Positions 1-8,216 of a stretch of DNA of 64,000 bases are shown here, piece after piece. Within the stretch, counting starts at the first letter, position 1; every line of letters starts with the position of its first letter. The position numbers and the translations under genes are program-made. The notes beneath the pieces are model-generated. The model was not told the origin of the DNA. It did no database searches and saw nothing but the letters and a program-made list of their open reading frames with translations. The DNA lies in assembly GCA_017469565.1 (NCBI GenBank), contig JAFUGC010000048.1, positions 1 through 64,000 of the forward strand. The letters are read 5' to 3'. Origin of the DNA: Clostridia bacterium. Lineage in GTDB: Bacteria; Bacillota; Clostridia; TANB77; UBA1234.

Positions 1-1796
1 TAACAGCAGCAACAGCAACCAAGATAGAACCAGTAGTGACAGTATATGCAATCTGGGAGAAAGATGCCAATAAATATAATTACAGATTAATCTATGATGA
101 CAATGGTGGAGACACGACAAGCGTTCCAACAGAAGCAAGTGAGAATGATACAATCGCAGAATCGCATGTATTTACATTAGATGATACAACCATCCCAACA
201 AAAGAGGGATACACCTTCCAAGGCTGGGGATTAACCACAAGTGCAACTGCAACAGATGCGGTAACAAGTGCGACAGCAACCAAAACAGAGCCAGTGGTAG
301 TTGTTTATGCAATCTGGGAGAAAGATGCTAATAAATATAATTACAGACTAATTTATGATGCCAATGGTGGAGACACGACAAGCGTTCCAACAGAAACAAG
401 TGAGAATGATACAACAGCAGAATCACATGTATTTACATTAGATGATACAACCATCCCAACGAAAGATGGATACACCTTCCAAGGCTGGGGACTAACTGCA
501 AGTGCAACAGATCCAGTAATAACAGCAACAGTAAGCAAGGCAGCACCAGTAGTGACAGTATATGCAATCTGGGAGAAAGATGCTAATAAATATAATTACA
601 GATTAATCTATGATGCCAACGGAGGGGACACAACGAGTGTTCCCGCAGATAAAACACAATCGAATACAACAGCAGAAAGTTATACCTTTACAGTTGACGG
701 AACAGCAACCAATAGTGGATTTACGTTTAAAGGTTGGGGATTAACGCCAACGGCAACAGCAGCAGATGCAATTACAACTGCAGAAACAACAAAAACAAAT
801 CCAACAGTGGTAGTTTATGCAATCTGGGAAAGAGTGCCAACATACAATTACAGATTGATTTATGATGCCAACGGTGGAGACATGACAAGTGTTCCAACAG
901 AAACAAGTGAGAATGATACAACGGCAGAATCGTATGAGTTTATATTAGATAGTGCAACAATCCCAATGAAAGAAGGATACACTTTCCAAGGTTGGGGGCT
1001 AACCACAAGTGCAACTGCTACAGATGCGGTAACAACTGCCACAGCAACTAAAACAGAGCCAGTGGTAATTGTTTATGCAATCTGGGACAGAGATGATGAT
1101 AAGTATAATTACAGATTGATTTATGATGCCAACGGTGGAGATACATCAAGTGTTCCAGCAGAAGCAAATTATAATAATACAACAGATGAATCGCACGAAT
1201 TTACGTTAGATAGTACAACAACACCTAGTAAAAAAGGATATAAATTCTTGGGTTGGAGTTTATCAGCAAATGATTCTAAAAAATTGGTGACAGTTGCAGA
1301 AGCAACGAAAGATAATCCAGTTGTTAGAGTATATGCACAGTATAAACGTAATTCAAATGGTGGTGGAGGCACAAAACCTACACCAAAGCCATCAGGGGAT
1401 GTTATTCCATCAGGTGATAATACGCCATCAGGAGACATTATCCCATCAGGAGACGTTATCCCGTCAGGAGACGTTATCCCGTCAGGAGACATTATCCCAT
1501 CAGGAGACGTTATCCCATCAGGAGATGTTATCCCATCAGGAGACGTTATCCCATCAGGAGATGTTATCCCATCAGGTGACAATATCCCTTCTGGAGATAC
1601 AGTCCCATCAGACGATGCACAAAATGATAATCAAAGTGGAGAAGTATTACCACCATTTGATGAGAAACCAAATACAAATCCGGATGATAAATTACTTCAA
1701 ACGGGAAGTCCTCGTTATATTTACTATATGATGATTGCAGCAGGTATGATACTTTTATGGATTAGTAAGGTGTTGAAGAGTAAAGATGAAAAATAA
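1..1796 (+). CDS. Wall-anchored surface protein with InlB-type B-repeats, 5' end outside window
   Basis: The frame is open from base 3, so the true N-terminus lies upstream. It encodes about five and a half copies of a roughly 85-90 residue module that begins YNYRLIYDANGGD and ends VVYAIWE. This resembles the Listeria-Bacteroides (InlB B) repeat, a beta-grasp-like fold found in adhesins. After the last module comes a Gly/Pro linker and about a dozen PSGD-containing hexapeptides (near 1387-1605), probably a wall-spanning stalk. The C-terminus has a noncanonical sorting motif LLQTG, a hydrophobic segment and a basic-acidic tail KSKDEK, as expected for sortase anchoring. The next gene is a sortase that overlaps it by 11 bp, so the two are probably a dedicated substrate-enzyme pair. 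Confidence in surface anchoring is high; the ligand is unknown. Confidence 0.9.
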   Translation, partial: TAATATKIEPVVTVYAIWEKDANKYNYRLIYDDNGGDTTSVPTEASENDTIAESHVFTLDDTTIPTKEGYTFQGWGLTTSATATDAVTSATATKTEPVVVVYAIWEKDANKYNYRLIYDANGGDTTSVPTETSENDTTAESHVFTLDDTTIPTKDGYTFQGWGLTASATDPVITATVSKAAPVVTVYAIWEKDANKYNYRLIYDANGGDTTSVPADKTQSNTTAESYTFTVDGTATNSGFTFKGWGLTPTATAADAITTAETTKTNPTVVVYAIWERVPTYNYRLIYDANGGDMTSVPTETSENDTTAESYEFILDSATIPMKEGYTFQGWGLTTSATATDAVTTATATKTEPVVIVYAIWDRDDDKYNYRLIYDANGGDTSSVPAEANYNNTTDESHEFTLDSTTTPSKKGYKFLGWSLSANDSKKLVTVAEATKDNPVVRVYAQYKRNSNGGGGTKPTPKPSGDVIPSGDNTPSGDIIPSGDVIPSGDVIPSGDIIPSGDVIPSGDVIPSGDVIPSGDVIPSGDNIPSGDTVPSDDAQNDNQSGEVLPPFDEKPNTNPDDKLLQTGSPRYIYYMMIAAGMILLWISKVLKSKDEK

Positions 1797-2463
1797 AATT
1801 TCAAAAATCATTTGTATAACTGGAATAATCTTAATCACTTTTGCGGTATGTCTTTTGATAAAAGATATCCATATAGAAAATAAATCAAATCAGACCATGG
1901 AAGAAGAATTGGAAAAATATAAAAATGTGCTTAATCAAAAAGATGATGCTGTTCAAGAGAATGGTTCTATTGCCACAGAAATCATAGATATGTTTAATGA
2001 AATAGTGGAAGAATCTTATTCTGATTCAGGTGCATATACGGAGTTGGCAGAAAGTATTGAGGGACCAAAAGAAAGTACTATCACAGCCTATTATGGTATT
2101 TTATCTATAGATGATTTACAACTTGAAACACTGATTCAATTTGAGTCAAAAACGGATATATACCCAAAATTAAAGGTTTCTCCAATGATTGCTTATCATG
2201 AGGAAGAAACAGATAGAATGGTAATTTGTGGGCATAATTTCAAGAAACATTTTGGTCCTCTGCATGATGCCAAAATTGAAAGTACAGTAAAACTAAAAAC
2301 ATTTTCAGGAGAAGAAAACCAATACAACATTGAAAAAGTAGAGACAATAAGTCCTTATTCTGTGGATGAAGTAATGTATTCAGAATATGATTTAGTATTA
2401 TACACCTGCATCTCCAATGGTCAAAAAAGAATTGCAGTATATTGTCAAAAACAAGAGGTATAA
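1786..2463 (+). CDS. Sortase
   Basis: The 225-residue protein has one N-terminal membrane segment (about residues 7-25), a coiled stretch, then a sortase domain. Visible catalytic features are the His in VICGHNF, the Cys in LYTC and the Arg in KRIAVYC, in the usual order. It should cleave the sorting motif and transfer the surface protein to the peptidoglycan cross-bridge precursor on the outer face of the membrane. The start codon lies 11 bp inside the preceding gene, which argues for translational coupling with the protein that carries LLQTG. The family class (D or E like) cannot be settled by eye. Only about 90 bp separate it from the next gene. Confidence 0.88.
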   Translation: MKNKISKIICITGIILITFAVCLLIKDIHIENKSNQTMEEELEKYKNVLNQKDDAVQENGSIATEIIDMFNEIVEESYSDSGAYTELAESIEGPKESTITAYYGILSIDDLQLETLIQFESKTDIYPKLKVSPMIAYHEEETDRMVICGHNFKKHFGPLHDAKIESTVKLKTFSGEENQYNIEKVETISPYSVDEVMYSEYDLVLYTCISNGQKRIAVYCQKQEV

Positions 2464-2550
2464 TATTTATGGTGTAAGTCTTGTATCCCTTAAAATATCA
2501 TGATATGATATTAAAGAAAAAGTTGGTTCAAAAAGAGAGGAGAATGTAAA

Positions 2551-3105
2551 ATGAAAAAAGAATTAAAAGTAACCCCTGGAATTTTTCCTATGCCAGTTCT
2601 AATGATAGGAACTTATAATGAAGATGGTACTGTTGACGTGATGAATGCAGCATGGGGAATGGCACAAAGTATGAATCAATTAAAATTATGTTTAACAGAA
2701 TCACATAAAACAGTGAAAAATATGAAAAGAACTCATTCATGTACAGTGGCTTTAGGAACAAAAGATTTGGTGGTAGAATCGGATTATTTAGGAATGGTAT
2801 CAGGAAATACTGTTACGGATAAATTTGAGAAAACAGGTTTACATGCTACAAAATCAGAAAAGGTAGAGGCACCTATTATTGAAGAATATCCTATTTGCAT
2901 GGAATGTAAAGTAATAGACTTTGAAGAGGATGGAACATTAGTAGAAGTGGTAAATGTTCAAGCAGAAGAAAAATATTTAAATTCAGACGGAACCATTAAT
3001 TTAAATGAAGTAGGAATTATCTCTTATGATCCGTATGGACATGGATATTATGTAGTTGGAGAAAAGATAGGTCAGGCTTTTTCTGACGGAAAGAAGTTAA
3101 TGTAA
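2551..3105 (+). CDS. Flavin reductase-like FMN-binding protein
   Basis: The 184-residue protein begins with TPGIFPMPVLMIGTYNEDG and continues with MNAAWGMAQ. This is the pattern of the flavoredoxin/flavin reductase-like split-barrel family, which binds FMN and transfers electrons from NAD(P)H or ferredoxin partners. Length matches the family. A good ribosome site (AGAGAGGAG) precedes the ATG. Neighbours give no pathway: upstream is the sortase and downstream an unrelated membrane protein. The specific electron donor and acceptor cannot be inferred. Confidence 0.8.
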   Translation: MKKELKVTPGIFPMPVLMIGTYNEDGTVDVMNAAWGMAQSMNQLKLCLTESHKTVKNMKRTHSCTVALGTKDLVVESDYLGMVSGNTVTDKFEKTGLHATKSEKVEAPIIEEYPICMECKVIDFEEDGTLVEVVNVQAEEKYLNSDGTINLNEVGIISYDPYGHGYYVVGEKIGQAFSDGKKLM

Positions 3106-3125
3106 ATAAAGGGAGCTCTTCAAAG

Positions 3126-4922
3126 ATGATAATTACAATGATGATTTCATTACTACTTTTGGGTAGTATTGTTAGCAAAATTGAATTATATTCGGATGAT
3201 TTTTTTTATAAAACTTTTTTGAATGGCAGCTTTAATAACTTTATAACACAAAATATAAAGCATTATGAAAATACAAATGGTAGGGTATTAGTACACACAG
3301 TAGATGAACTGTTACTGCATACACCTACCTTTGTTTACTATCTAGTCCTGGTATTATGCCTTTTTGTTATTTTTTATTTTTCTGCCAAAATCATTCTTCC
3401 AAAAGAATATGATTCTAAAAATAGTAATATCACATTTTTGGCAGTATCACTAACACTTGTTTTAATGATATCAAACAATATACTAAAAGAAACTGCATTT
3501 TGGATTACGGGGTTTTCTAATTACATACTGCCACTTGCCATCGTGATGCTTGCTTTTTATCAAATCAAAAAGATGATGGATACCCATCAATTTAATTTTT
3601 GGGGTGTTGTTTTAGCATTTTTAGCAGGAGCATCAACAGAACAGGGATTTATGCTAATATTAATACTTTCACTTACATACTTTATTATGGAAAGAATAAC
3701 ATTAAAAAATATACATCTTCAAGGTGTTAAAGTGTTTATAGTGATGGTATTTTCAGAAGTTTTAGGCTTTTTAACCATATTCCTTTCTCCAGCTTCCAGG
3801 GCAAGAACCCTTGGAACCCCTACCATTTTTAATACCTCAATCCCAGATTTATTTACACTAAATTTTGCAGCGTTTAGCAATCGCCTTGTTGGAAAAGAGG
3901 GAGGTTACCTAATTGTTAGTATCCTAATATTGATGATAGCGTCATTTGCATATCACCATAAAGAATTAAATAGGGGTCTCATGGTCGGTTTCTTTATTAG
4001 TTTAGGAATTATTTTATATGATACATTAGTTACAGAAACTTCTACAGTTACCATTGTTTTTGCAATCATAGTGATGGCATATATTTTATTTGCAATTATC
4101 GAATTTGCTAAAAAACCAGAATTTCATTCTTTAGCATTATTTCTGATAGCAGCTTCATTTGTTCAAGCTGGTATGTATGCTTTAGGAGAATATTCGTATC
4201 GCTCCTTTTTCATATTATCAGTAATATGTATCATGTTGATTGCAACAGTTCTTACAGAGTTCATTGTGAAACTGAAACATAAAAGATATAGCATCGTACT
4301 AGTTTGTATGATGATACTTTTGGAGGTTTGTGTGGCATTTCCCATCTATCAGGGGTATTCTTATAACAAGACTTTATTTGACAAAATGCGTGAGAGTATA
4401 CAAAATTATGAGAGAACTAAGTTTATTGAGATTGATATGAATGTGGATAAAAGGTATGCCCATACTATGGGATATGAAAATGGTTCTTTTTTAGATTACT
4501 TTTATGGGGAATATGGTATCACAGAAGAAGTGGAACCGAATGTTTATTATATTATGGATGATGCTCATAAAATCTATATAGGTAATCAATTACTGAATTA
4601 TCCACTATATACGAGTGAGAGTGGATTCGTTTATGTTCCTGCAAGGCTTTTGGTAGAAACGCTTGGTGGAACATGTGAGTGGAATCCAGAAAGTACTACA
4701 TATTCTTATCATGATTATATGCTTGTTGTAGATAATATCACAGGGCAAATAATTTCATGCAGTAATGAGGAATATATTGGAGTAAGTTTGCATGAATATT
4801 TTGAAAGCTACATGGGAAGAAGGTACATTAAATTAAGTGGTATCAAGTATTTGATTGGAATGGATATTAATGACATAGAGATGAAAATAGGAGATTCTCC
4901 AGCATTTGCGGAAATCTCCTAA
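3126..4922 (+). CDS. Polytopic membrane protein (DUF6056-like) with C-terminal extracytoplasmic domain
   Basis: The 598-residue protein has about ten to twelve hydrophobic helices in residues 1-420 and a soluble C-terminal region of about 180 residues. The first loop contains YSDDFFY and ENTNGRVLVH, a layout typical of DUF6056/GT-C-like envelope proteins with an acidic first loop. Such proteins are often linked to lipid-linked sugar transfer, but the function here is unproven. The C-terminal part, with GFVYVPARLLVETLGG followed by WN and a second similar strand set, resembles the copper amine oxidase N-terminal-like stalk domain common in clostridial surface proteins. It is transcribed toward trmL on the other strand, with only 13 bp between the stops. 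Confidence 0.6.
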   Translation: MIITMMISLLLLGSIVSKIELYSDDFFYKTFLNGSFNNFITQNIKHYENTNGRVLVHTVDELLLHTPTFVYYLVLVLCLFVIFYFSAKIILPKEYDSKNSNITFLAVSLTLVLMISNNILKETAFWITGFSNYILPLAIVMLAFYQIKKMMDTHQFNFWGVVLAFLAGASTEQGFMLILILSLTYFIMERITLKNIHLQGVKVFIVMVFSEVLGFLTIFLSPASRARTLGTPTIFNTSIPDLFTLNFAAFSNRLVGKEGGYLIVSILILMIASFAYHHKELNRGLMVGFFISLGIILYDTLVTETSTVTIVFAIIVMAYILFAIIEFAKKPEFHSLALFLIAASFVQAGMYALGEYSYRSFFILSVICIMLIATVLTEFIVKLKHKRYSIVLVCMMILLEVCVAFPIYQGYSYNKTLFDKMRESIQNYERTKFIEIDMNVDKRYAHTMGYENGSFLDYFYGEYGITEEVEPNVYYIMDDAHKIYIGNQLLNYPLYTSESGFVYVPARLLVETLGGTCEWNPESTTYSYHDYMLVVDNITGQIISCSNEEYIGVSLHEYFESYMGRRYIKLSGIKYLIGMDINDIEMKIGDSPAFAEIS

Positions 4923-4935
4923 TATTTTTGATTAT

Positions 4936-5451
4936 TTATTTTAAACCATACTTATCATCTAGATAGACACTGGTTTCTTCCAAGTTTTGAAAACCGTCTT
5001 GACGTAAAAGCTCATAAACCACAATTGCAACTGAATTTGAAAGGTTTAGAGAACGCAGGTCTTTTCGCATTGGAATTCTGATGGCATGGTCAAGATGGTC
5101 TAAAAGTAAAGATTCAGGCAATCCTTTTGTTTCTTTTCCAAATAGGATAAATACTTCATCATAGCTAGAAAAATCAACATCGGAATAACACTTTTGTCCC
5201 TTTGTGGTTAAAAAGTACATGGGATGGTCATGAGGAGAGTATTTTTCTAAGAAACTTTCTAACGAAGAGTGTTCTTCAATTTCTACTTTATCCCAGTAAT
5301 CTAGTCCTGCTCTTTTGACATATTTTTCAGAAATATCAAATCCGAGAGGGTGGACAAGATGAAGTTTAGCTCCTGTTGCGGCACATGTTCTTGCGATATT
5401 TCCCGTATTTTGAGGTATTTCTGGTTCAACTAAAACAACATTTATTTTCAT
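4936..5451 (-). CDS. trmL: tRNA (cytidine/uridine-34 2'-O)-methyltransferase TrmL
   Basis: The 171-residue SPOUT methyltransferase methylates the ribose at wobble position 34 of certain leucine tRNAs, using S-adenosylmethionine. Diagnostic segments are EPEIPQNTGNIARTCAATG at the N-terminus, LFGKETKGLP in the middle and the knot motif IPMRKDLRSLNLSNSVAIV at the C-terminus. Length fits the family. It lies on the minus strand downstream of the DUF1385-like gene, separated by a palindromic repeat, so it may need its own promoter. Two tRNA-Leu genes occur elsewhere in the window, but nothing links them physically to this gene. Confidence 0.93.
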   Translation of the reverse strand: MKINVVLVEPEIPQNTGNIARTCAATGAKLHLVHPLGFDISEKYVKRAGLDYWDKVEIEEHSSLESFLEKYSPHDHPMYFLTTKGQKCYSDVDFSSYDEVFILFGKETKGLPESLLLDHLDHAIRIPMRKDLRSLNLSNSVAIVVYELLRQDGFQNLEETSVYLDDKYGLK

Positions 5452-5470
5452 ATGATTTCATCCTTTCATT

Positions 5471-5507
5471 TTAGGGACGGAGGTTACACTTTTTCCTCCG
5501 TCCCTAA
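5471..5507. repeat. Palindromic repeat copy 1 (AGGGACGGAGG family)
   Basis: Perfect 13-bp arms, TTAGGGACGGAGG and its complement, enclose an 11-nt loop that contains ACACTTTTT. The repeat starts just past the stop of the DUF1385-like gene. The same core (GGGACGGAG plus AAAAAGTGT) recurs at about 27235, 57622 and 62252. It probably works as a transcription terminator and belongs to a dispersed REP/MITE-like family. Confidence 0.75.
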
Positions 5508-5511
5508 TCTG

Positions 5512-6396
5512 TTACTCTTTTTTTCTTTCTATAAATTCTATTTCTAAGCCGAGGTTGCCATCATCAAATTCGATGTCTAGCTTAGCGTCTTCTGTTTTAG
5601 TGATTTTGGCATGATCAAAGTATTCTTCAAGCGGGGAATAATCTTCCTGTTTATCTTGTTCATCCACTCCAAATACTTTTTCAAATAGTTCGTAACCCTT
5701 TAATACATCAATTGCCAGCATAATTTCATTATCCGTTGGTGGTGCTGTAAGGAAAATCTGAAAATACGTAAATAATTTTTTAGAGAACAGCAAGAATAGT
5801 GTTAATACTACATCTAATGTCATGAGGATGAAGCGGGCTGTATGGTCTTGCACCAGCAGTTGTGAGAGGAGATAGATGGTATAAAACAGAGATGGTATCA
5901 AGGCTAATTTTGCAAACCCAACACTTCCGCAAATATCAGAAAAACGGGATGAATGTTTAATTTCAGTAATGGTGGGAATCCGCTGATATTTGTGATAAGC
6001 GTTAATGCTCATGTGTTCTGCAGCATGGAAACGCGCTGTATCTTTTCCAGATTTGGTATGCTTTAATACATAAATTGCTACGATAAAATCAGCTAATTTT
6101 GTAGAAGTGGCTGCAAAAAAGATTGCAACGATAATTTGTGTATACATTTTCAATAAGAATAGAGTGAGAATCAGTAAAATATCAAAAATAAGGATGCATA
6201 TACGGCCTGTTTTGAATGCCTTGTCTTCAAAGATTTCTTGAGAAAATAAATCAAAATATTCTGTGGGGAGTATTAAGTGATGCCGCTTTCCATCTTCATC
6301 TTGATAGACTTTGATAGAAACTTCAGGATAATTGCTTGAGGAGATAGAGATACCATTTGGGTATGATTTTGCGTATGATATCCTTTTTTCACTCAT
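5512..6396 (-). CDS. DUF1385/YqhQ-like membrane protein
   Basis: The 294-residue protein has two pairs of hydrophobic helices (about residues 72-105 and 168-210). Between them lies FHAAEHMSINAYHKYQ and then SSRFSDICGS, which matches the conserved H-AEH ... SRF--CG pattern of DUF1385 (YqhQ), a family of unknown biochemical function. The N-terminal and C-terminal cytoplasmic parts are longer and more divergent than usual. It contains two in-frame CGG codons (plus-strand bases 5977-5979 and 6272-6274, approximate), in KRHH and YQRIP, and the frame clearly continues through both. These are the only host-like CGG codons in the window read as ordinary triplets; both follow a codon ending in AG. Confidence 0.6.
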   Translation of the reverse strand: MSEKRISYAKSYPNGISISSSNYPEVSIKVYQDEDGKRHHLILPTEYFDLFSQEIFEDKAFKTGRICILIFDILLILTLFLLKMYTQIIVAIFFAATSTKLADFIVAIYVLKHTKSGKDTARFHAAEHMSINAYHKYQRIPTITEIKHSSRFSDICGSVGFAKLALIPSLFYTIYLLSQLLVQDHTARFILMTLDVVLTLFLLFSKKLFTYFQIFLTAPPTDNEIMLAIDVLKGYELFEKVFGVDEQDKQEDYSPLEEYFDHAKITKTEDAKLDIEFDDGNLGLEIEFIERKKE

Positions 6397-6493
6397 ATCT
6401 GTATACCTCTCTTTACTTTTTGTTTAACTTTTATGATACGCTAATCATCATATAATGAAAAATGCAGAAAGTCAAGTTTTGTAAATAAGACTA

Positions 6494-6522
6494 TTGCAAA
6501 ATGGAAAAAAATATGTTAAGAT
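6494..6522 (+). promoter_or_regulatory. Sigma-A type promoter of secG
   Basis: TTGCAA and TAAGAT are separated by exactly 17 bp, 32 bp upstream of the secG start codon. Confidence 0.6.
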
Positions 6523-6553
6523 ATCATCTGTTATTAGACGAGGAGGAAAGAAA

Positions 6554-6787
6554 ATGGGAGTTTTAGAAACAATATCTACAATTATTCAAGTATTTTTAGG
6601 AATATTACTTCTTGTATTAGTTTTATTACAAGATAGTAAAGAGGAAGGTAATATAATCGTTGGAAATAAAGGTGGAACAATGGGTTCTAGCAGAGATGAA
6701 AGGCTTGCCAAACTTACAAAATGGTTTGGAATCGCTTTCATTATATTCACTATTATTTCTAGTTCTTTAATGCTTATTAACCGTTAA
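6554..6787 (+). CDS. secG: Preprotein translocase subunit SecG
   Basis: The 77-residue protein starts at the ATG preceded by GAGGAGG. The longer upstream reading would overlap the promoter, so it was rejected. Two transmembrane helices (about residues 4-24 and 52-75) flank the typical loop with LLQDSKEEG and GTMGSS. SecG joins SecYE in the protein-export channel and aids SecA-driven translocation. Here it stands alone between divergent and convergent neighbours, rather than before rnr-smpB as in many Firmicutes. A strong hairpin terminator follows. Confidence 0.93.
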   Translation: MGVLETISTIIQVFLGILLLVLVLLQDSKEEGNIIVGNKGGTMGSSRDERLAKLTKWFGIAFIIFTIISSSLMLINR

Positions 6788-6831
6788 TAAGGACTTAAGG
6801 CTTAATAGGGTAATGATAAGGATAAGTCATA

Positions 6832-6999
6832 TTAAGTAATATACTGAAATATGGATAAAAACATGCCAGCTAGTGCTATTATATAAATGATAATAGCACT
6901 AGCTTTATTTTTATTTTGAAATTCAAAATTGGCATAGGAGATAGCATATATGGCAGATAAAATGCCTAAAATGGTAATTACAAAATCAAAGGAAAACAT
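6832..6999 (-). CDS. Small two-TM protein, candidate D subunit of the germinant receptor
   Basis: This 55-residue reading frame has start ATG at 6999 and TAA at 6834-6832, with ribosome site AGAGGGA spaced 5-6 nt. It lies 23 bp after the gerC stop on the same strand, so it looks like the fourth gene of the operon. It encodes two hydrophobic helices (about residues 5-22 and 33-52) joined by a polar stretch with Asn/Lys. Small two-TM 'D' proteins encoded with ger operons are known in Bacillus and modulate germination. Assignment here rests on position, size and topology only. The secG terminator hairpin lies antisense within its codons. Confidence 0.6.
   Translation of the reverse strand: MFSFDFVITILGILSAIYAISYANFEFQNKNKASAIIIYIIALAGMFLSIFQYIT
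6868..6916 (+). terminator. Rho-independent terminator of secG
   Basis: Perfect 14-bp arms (6868-6881 and 6891-6904) with a 9-nt loop are followed on the plus strand by a T-rich tract. The hairpin is wholly inside the minus-strand 55-codon reading frame. Confidence 0.85.
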
Positions 7000-7022
7000 G
7001 ACAATCCCTCTTTTTTTAAAAT

Positions 7023-8216
7023 TTATTGATTTGGTAGTTTGTGGAATATAATCTTTGAAATACTAAGTTCTACATCCACATGTACATCAAATGTTGCATT
7101 TGGATAGATTTCTTTCCAATTTATTTTTTCAAATTCCTCATATGTCAAATAATTTACTTTAGCATATCTGCCAATCCCGGCAATATCACTGCCAAGCGCT
7201 ACTGTTTTTTCTAGATATTCCTTCAGTCTTCTTTCTAATTCTTCTTCCACTTCTTTCTTTAAAAGGGCAGCATTTTCTTTGTCTAGGTAGTCTGTATTAG
7301 AACTATACGCTTCTAAATGTGCATCAATATTGGCATTTATCGTAACTTTTGGGACATCTCCTTCTATGAGTACCTTTACTTTGCAACCGCCATTTTGTCT
7401 TACCTGTATACTTGCTGTTTTTGACGATTCTTTGACATCTGGTACATATAGGGCACCGTTGGAAAGGGAATTGGTTGCGATGAGGTGGCCAATGGTCATT
7501 TCTGGTGAAATTTCACCTACCATTTTACTTCCGGAAAAGGCGGCAAGTCCTCTGAATTCAGCTTCTTTTGTGGTATTAGAGCCGCCACCTGAGGAATCCG
7601 TGGACTGTTCTGTTTCATGAATCTCTTTCAAGGTTGCAATGACTGCCACGGCATCTTTATAGGGGGATTGAGCCGAGGTATAAAAATCTAATACGTCAGT
7701 ACCAGCACTTTCCGTTGTATAGTTAAAGGAGCTTAATGCTAAAACATAGTATCTGGCGGGACTAGTTTCTAGGACGGGTGTGACATTATTTAAAAAATTC
7801 TCGGCAGTGCCCTTACAAATTGCAACAGAGGTTCTTGGTCTGATGGCAACATTACTCACTAAACTATTGATATGACCACTCAAATCATCTTTTGCAAGAT
7901 CTTCTCCATATAAGACCAGGTTTAAGTGAGATAAATTTACCTCTTTACTGGTAAGTGCATTCACTTTGGCATTAGCAAGATAAATGGAGGGGGCAGAGAC
8001 GGTGTAGGTGGTATAAGTGCTTGTGCCAATTTCATTGCCTTCACCAGCTATTTTGATAGGGATTGCAATCTGATAGGTTATTTTGAGATTCTGTCCTTCG
8101 TCTTTATCAGCTCCAATGGCGATTACATAAGCTAGATTATCAAGCTCTTTTTTGTTATAACAGCCCGCAAGTAGCAGTGGAATTAATAGAATGACCATAA
8201 TTTTACAGTACCTCAT
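7023..8216 (-). CDS. gerC: Spore germinant receptor lipoprotein GerC (GerAC family)
   Basis: The 397-residue protein begins with a lipoprotein signal, hydrophobic ILLIPLLLAGC, followed by YNKKELDNLAYVIAIG, the typical GerAC N-terminus. The Cys would be diacylglyceryl-modified and hold the protein on the outer face of the spore inner membrane. The start ATG at 8216 has a strong AAGGAGG site and overlaps the gerB stop as ATGA; a longer upstream reading was rejected because it runs through gerB. The rest follows the three-domain GerAC layout, including SVAICKGTAENFL and the C-terminal region with a long helix. It acts with GerA and GerB to sense germinants. Confidence 0.92.
   Translation of the reverse strand: MRYCKIMVILLIPLLLAGCYNKKELDNLAYVIAIGADKDEGQNLKITYQIAIPIKIAGEGNEIGTSTYTTYTVSAPSIYLANAKVNALTSKEVNLSHLNLVLYGEDLAKDDLSGHINSLVSNVAIRPRTSVAICKGTAENFLNNVTPVLETSPARYYVLALSSFNYTTESAGTDVLDFYTSAQSPYKDAVAVIATLKEIHETEQSTDSSGGGSNTTKEAEFRGLAAFSGSKMVGEISPEMTIGHLIATNSLSNGALYVPDVKESSKTASIQVRQNGGCKVKVLIEGDVPKVTINANIDAHLEAYSSNTDYLDKENAALLKKEVEEELERRLKEYLEKTVALGSDIAGIGRYAKVNYLTYEEFEKINWKEIYPNATFDVHVDVELSISKIIFHKLPNQ

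Noticed and set aside
1169-1582. Minus-strand SPDGI-repeat open frame
   Set aside because: It is the antisense shadow of the PSGD repeat tract, with no ribosome site.
1387-1605. Short regular repeats that look CRISPR-like
   Set aside because: They are 18-bp in-frame repeats coding PSGD-type hexapeptides, without unique spacers or cas genes.
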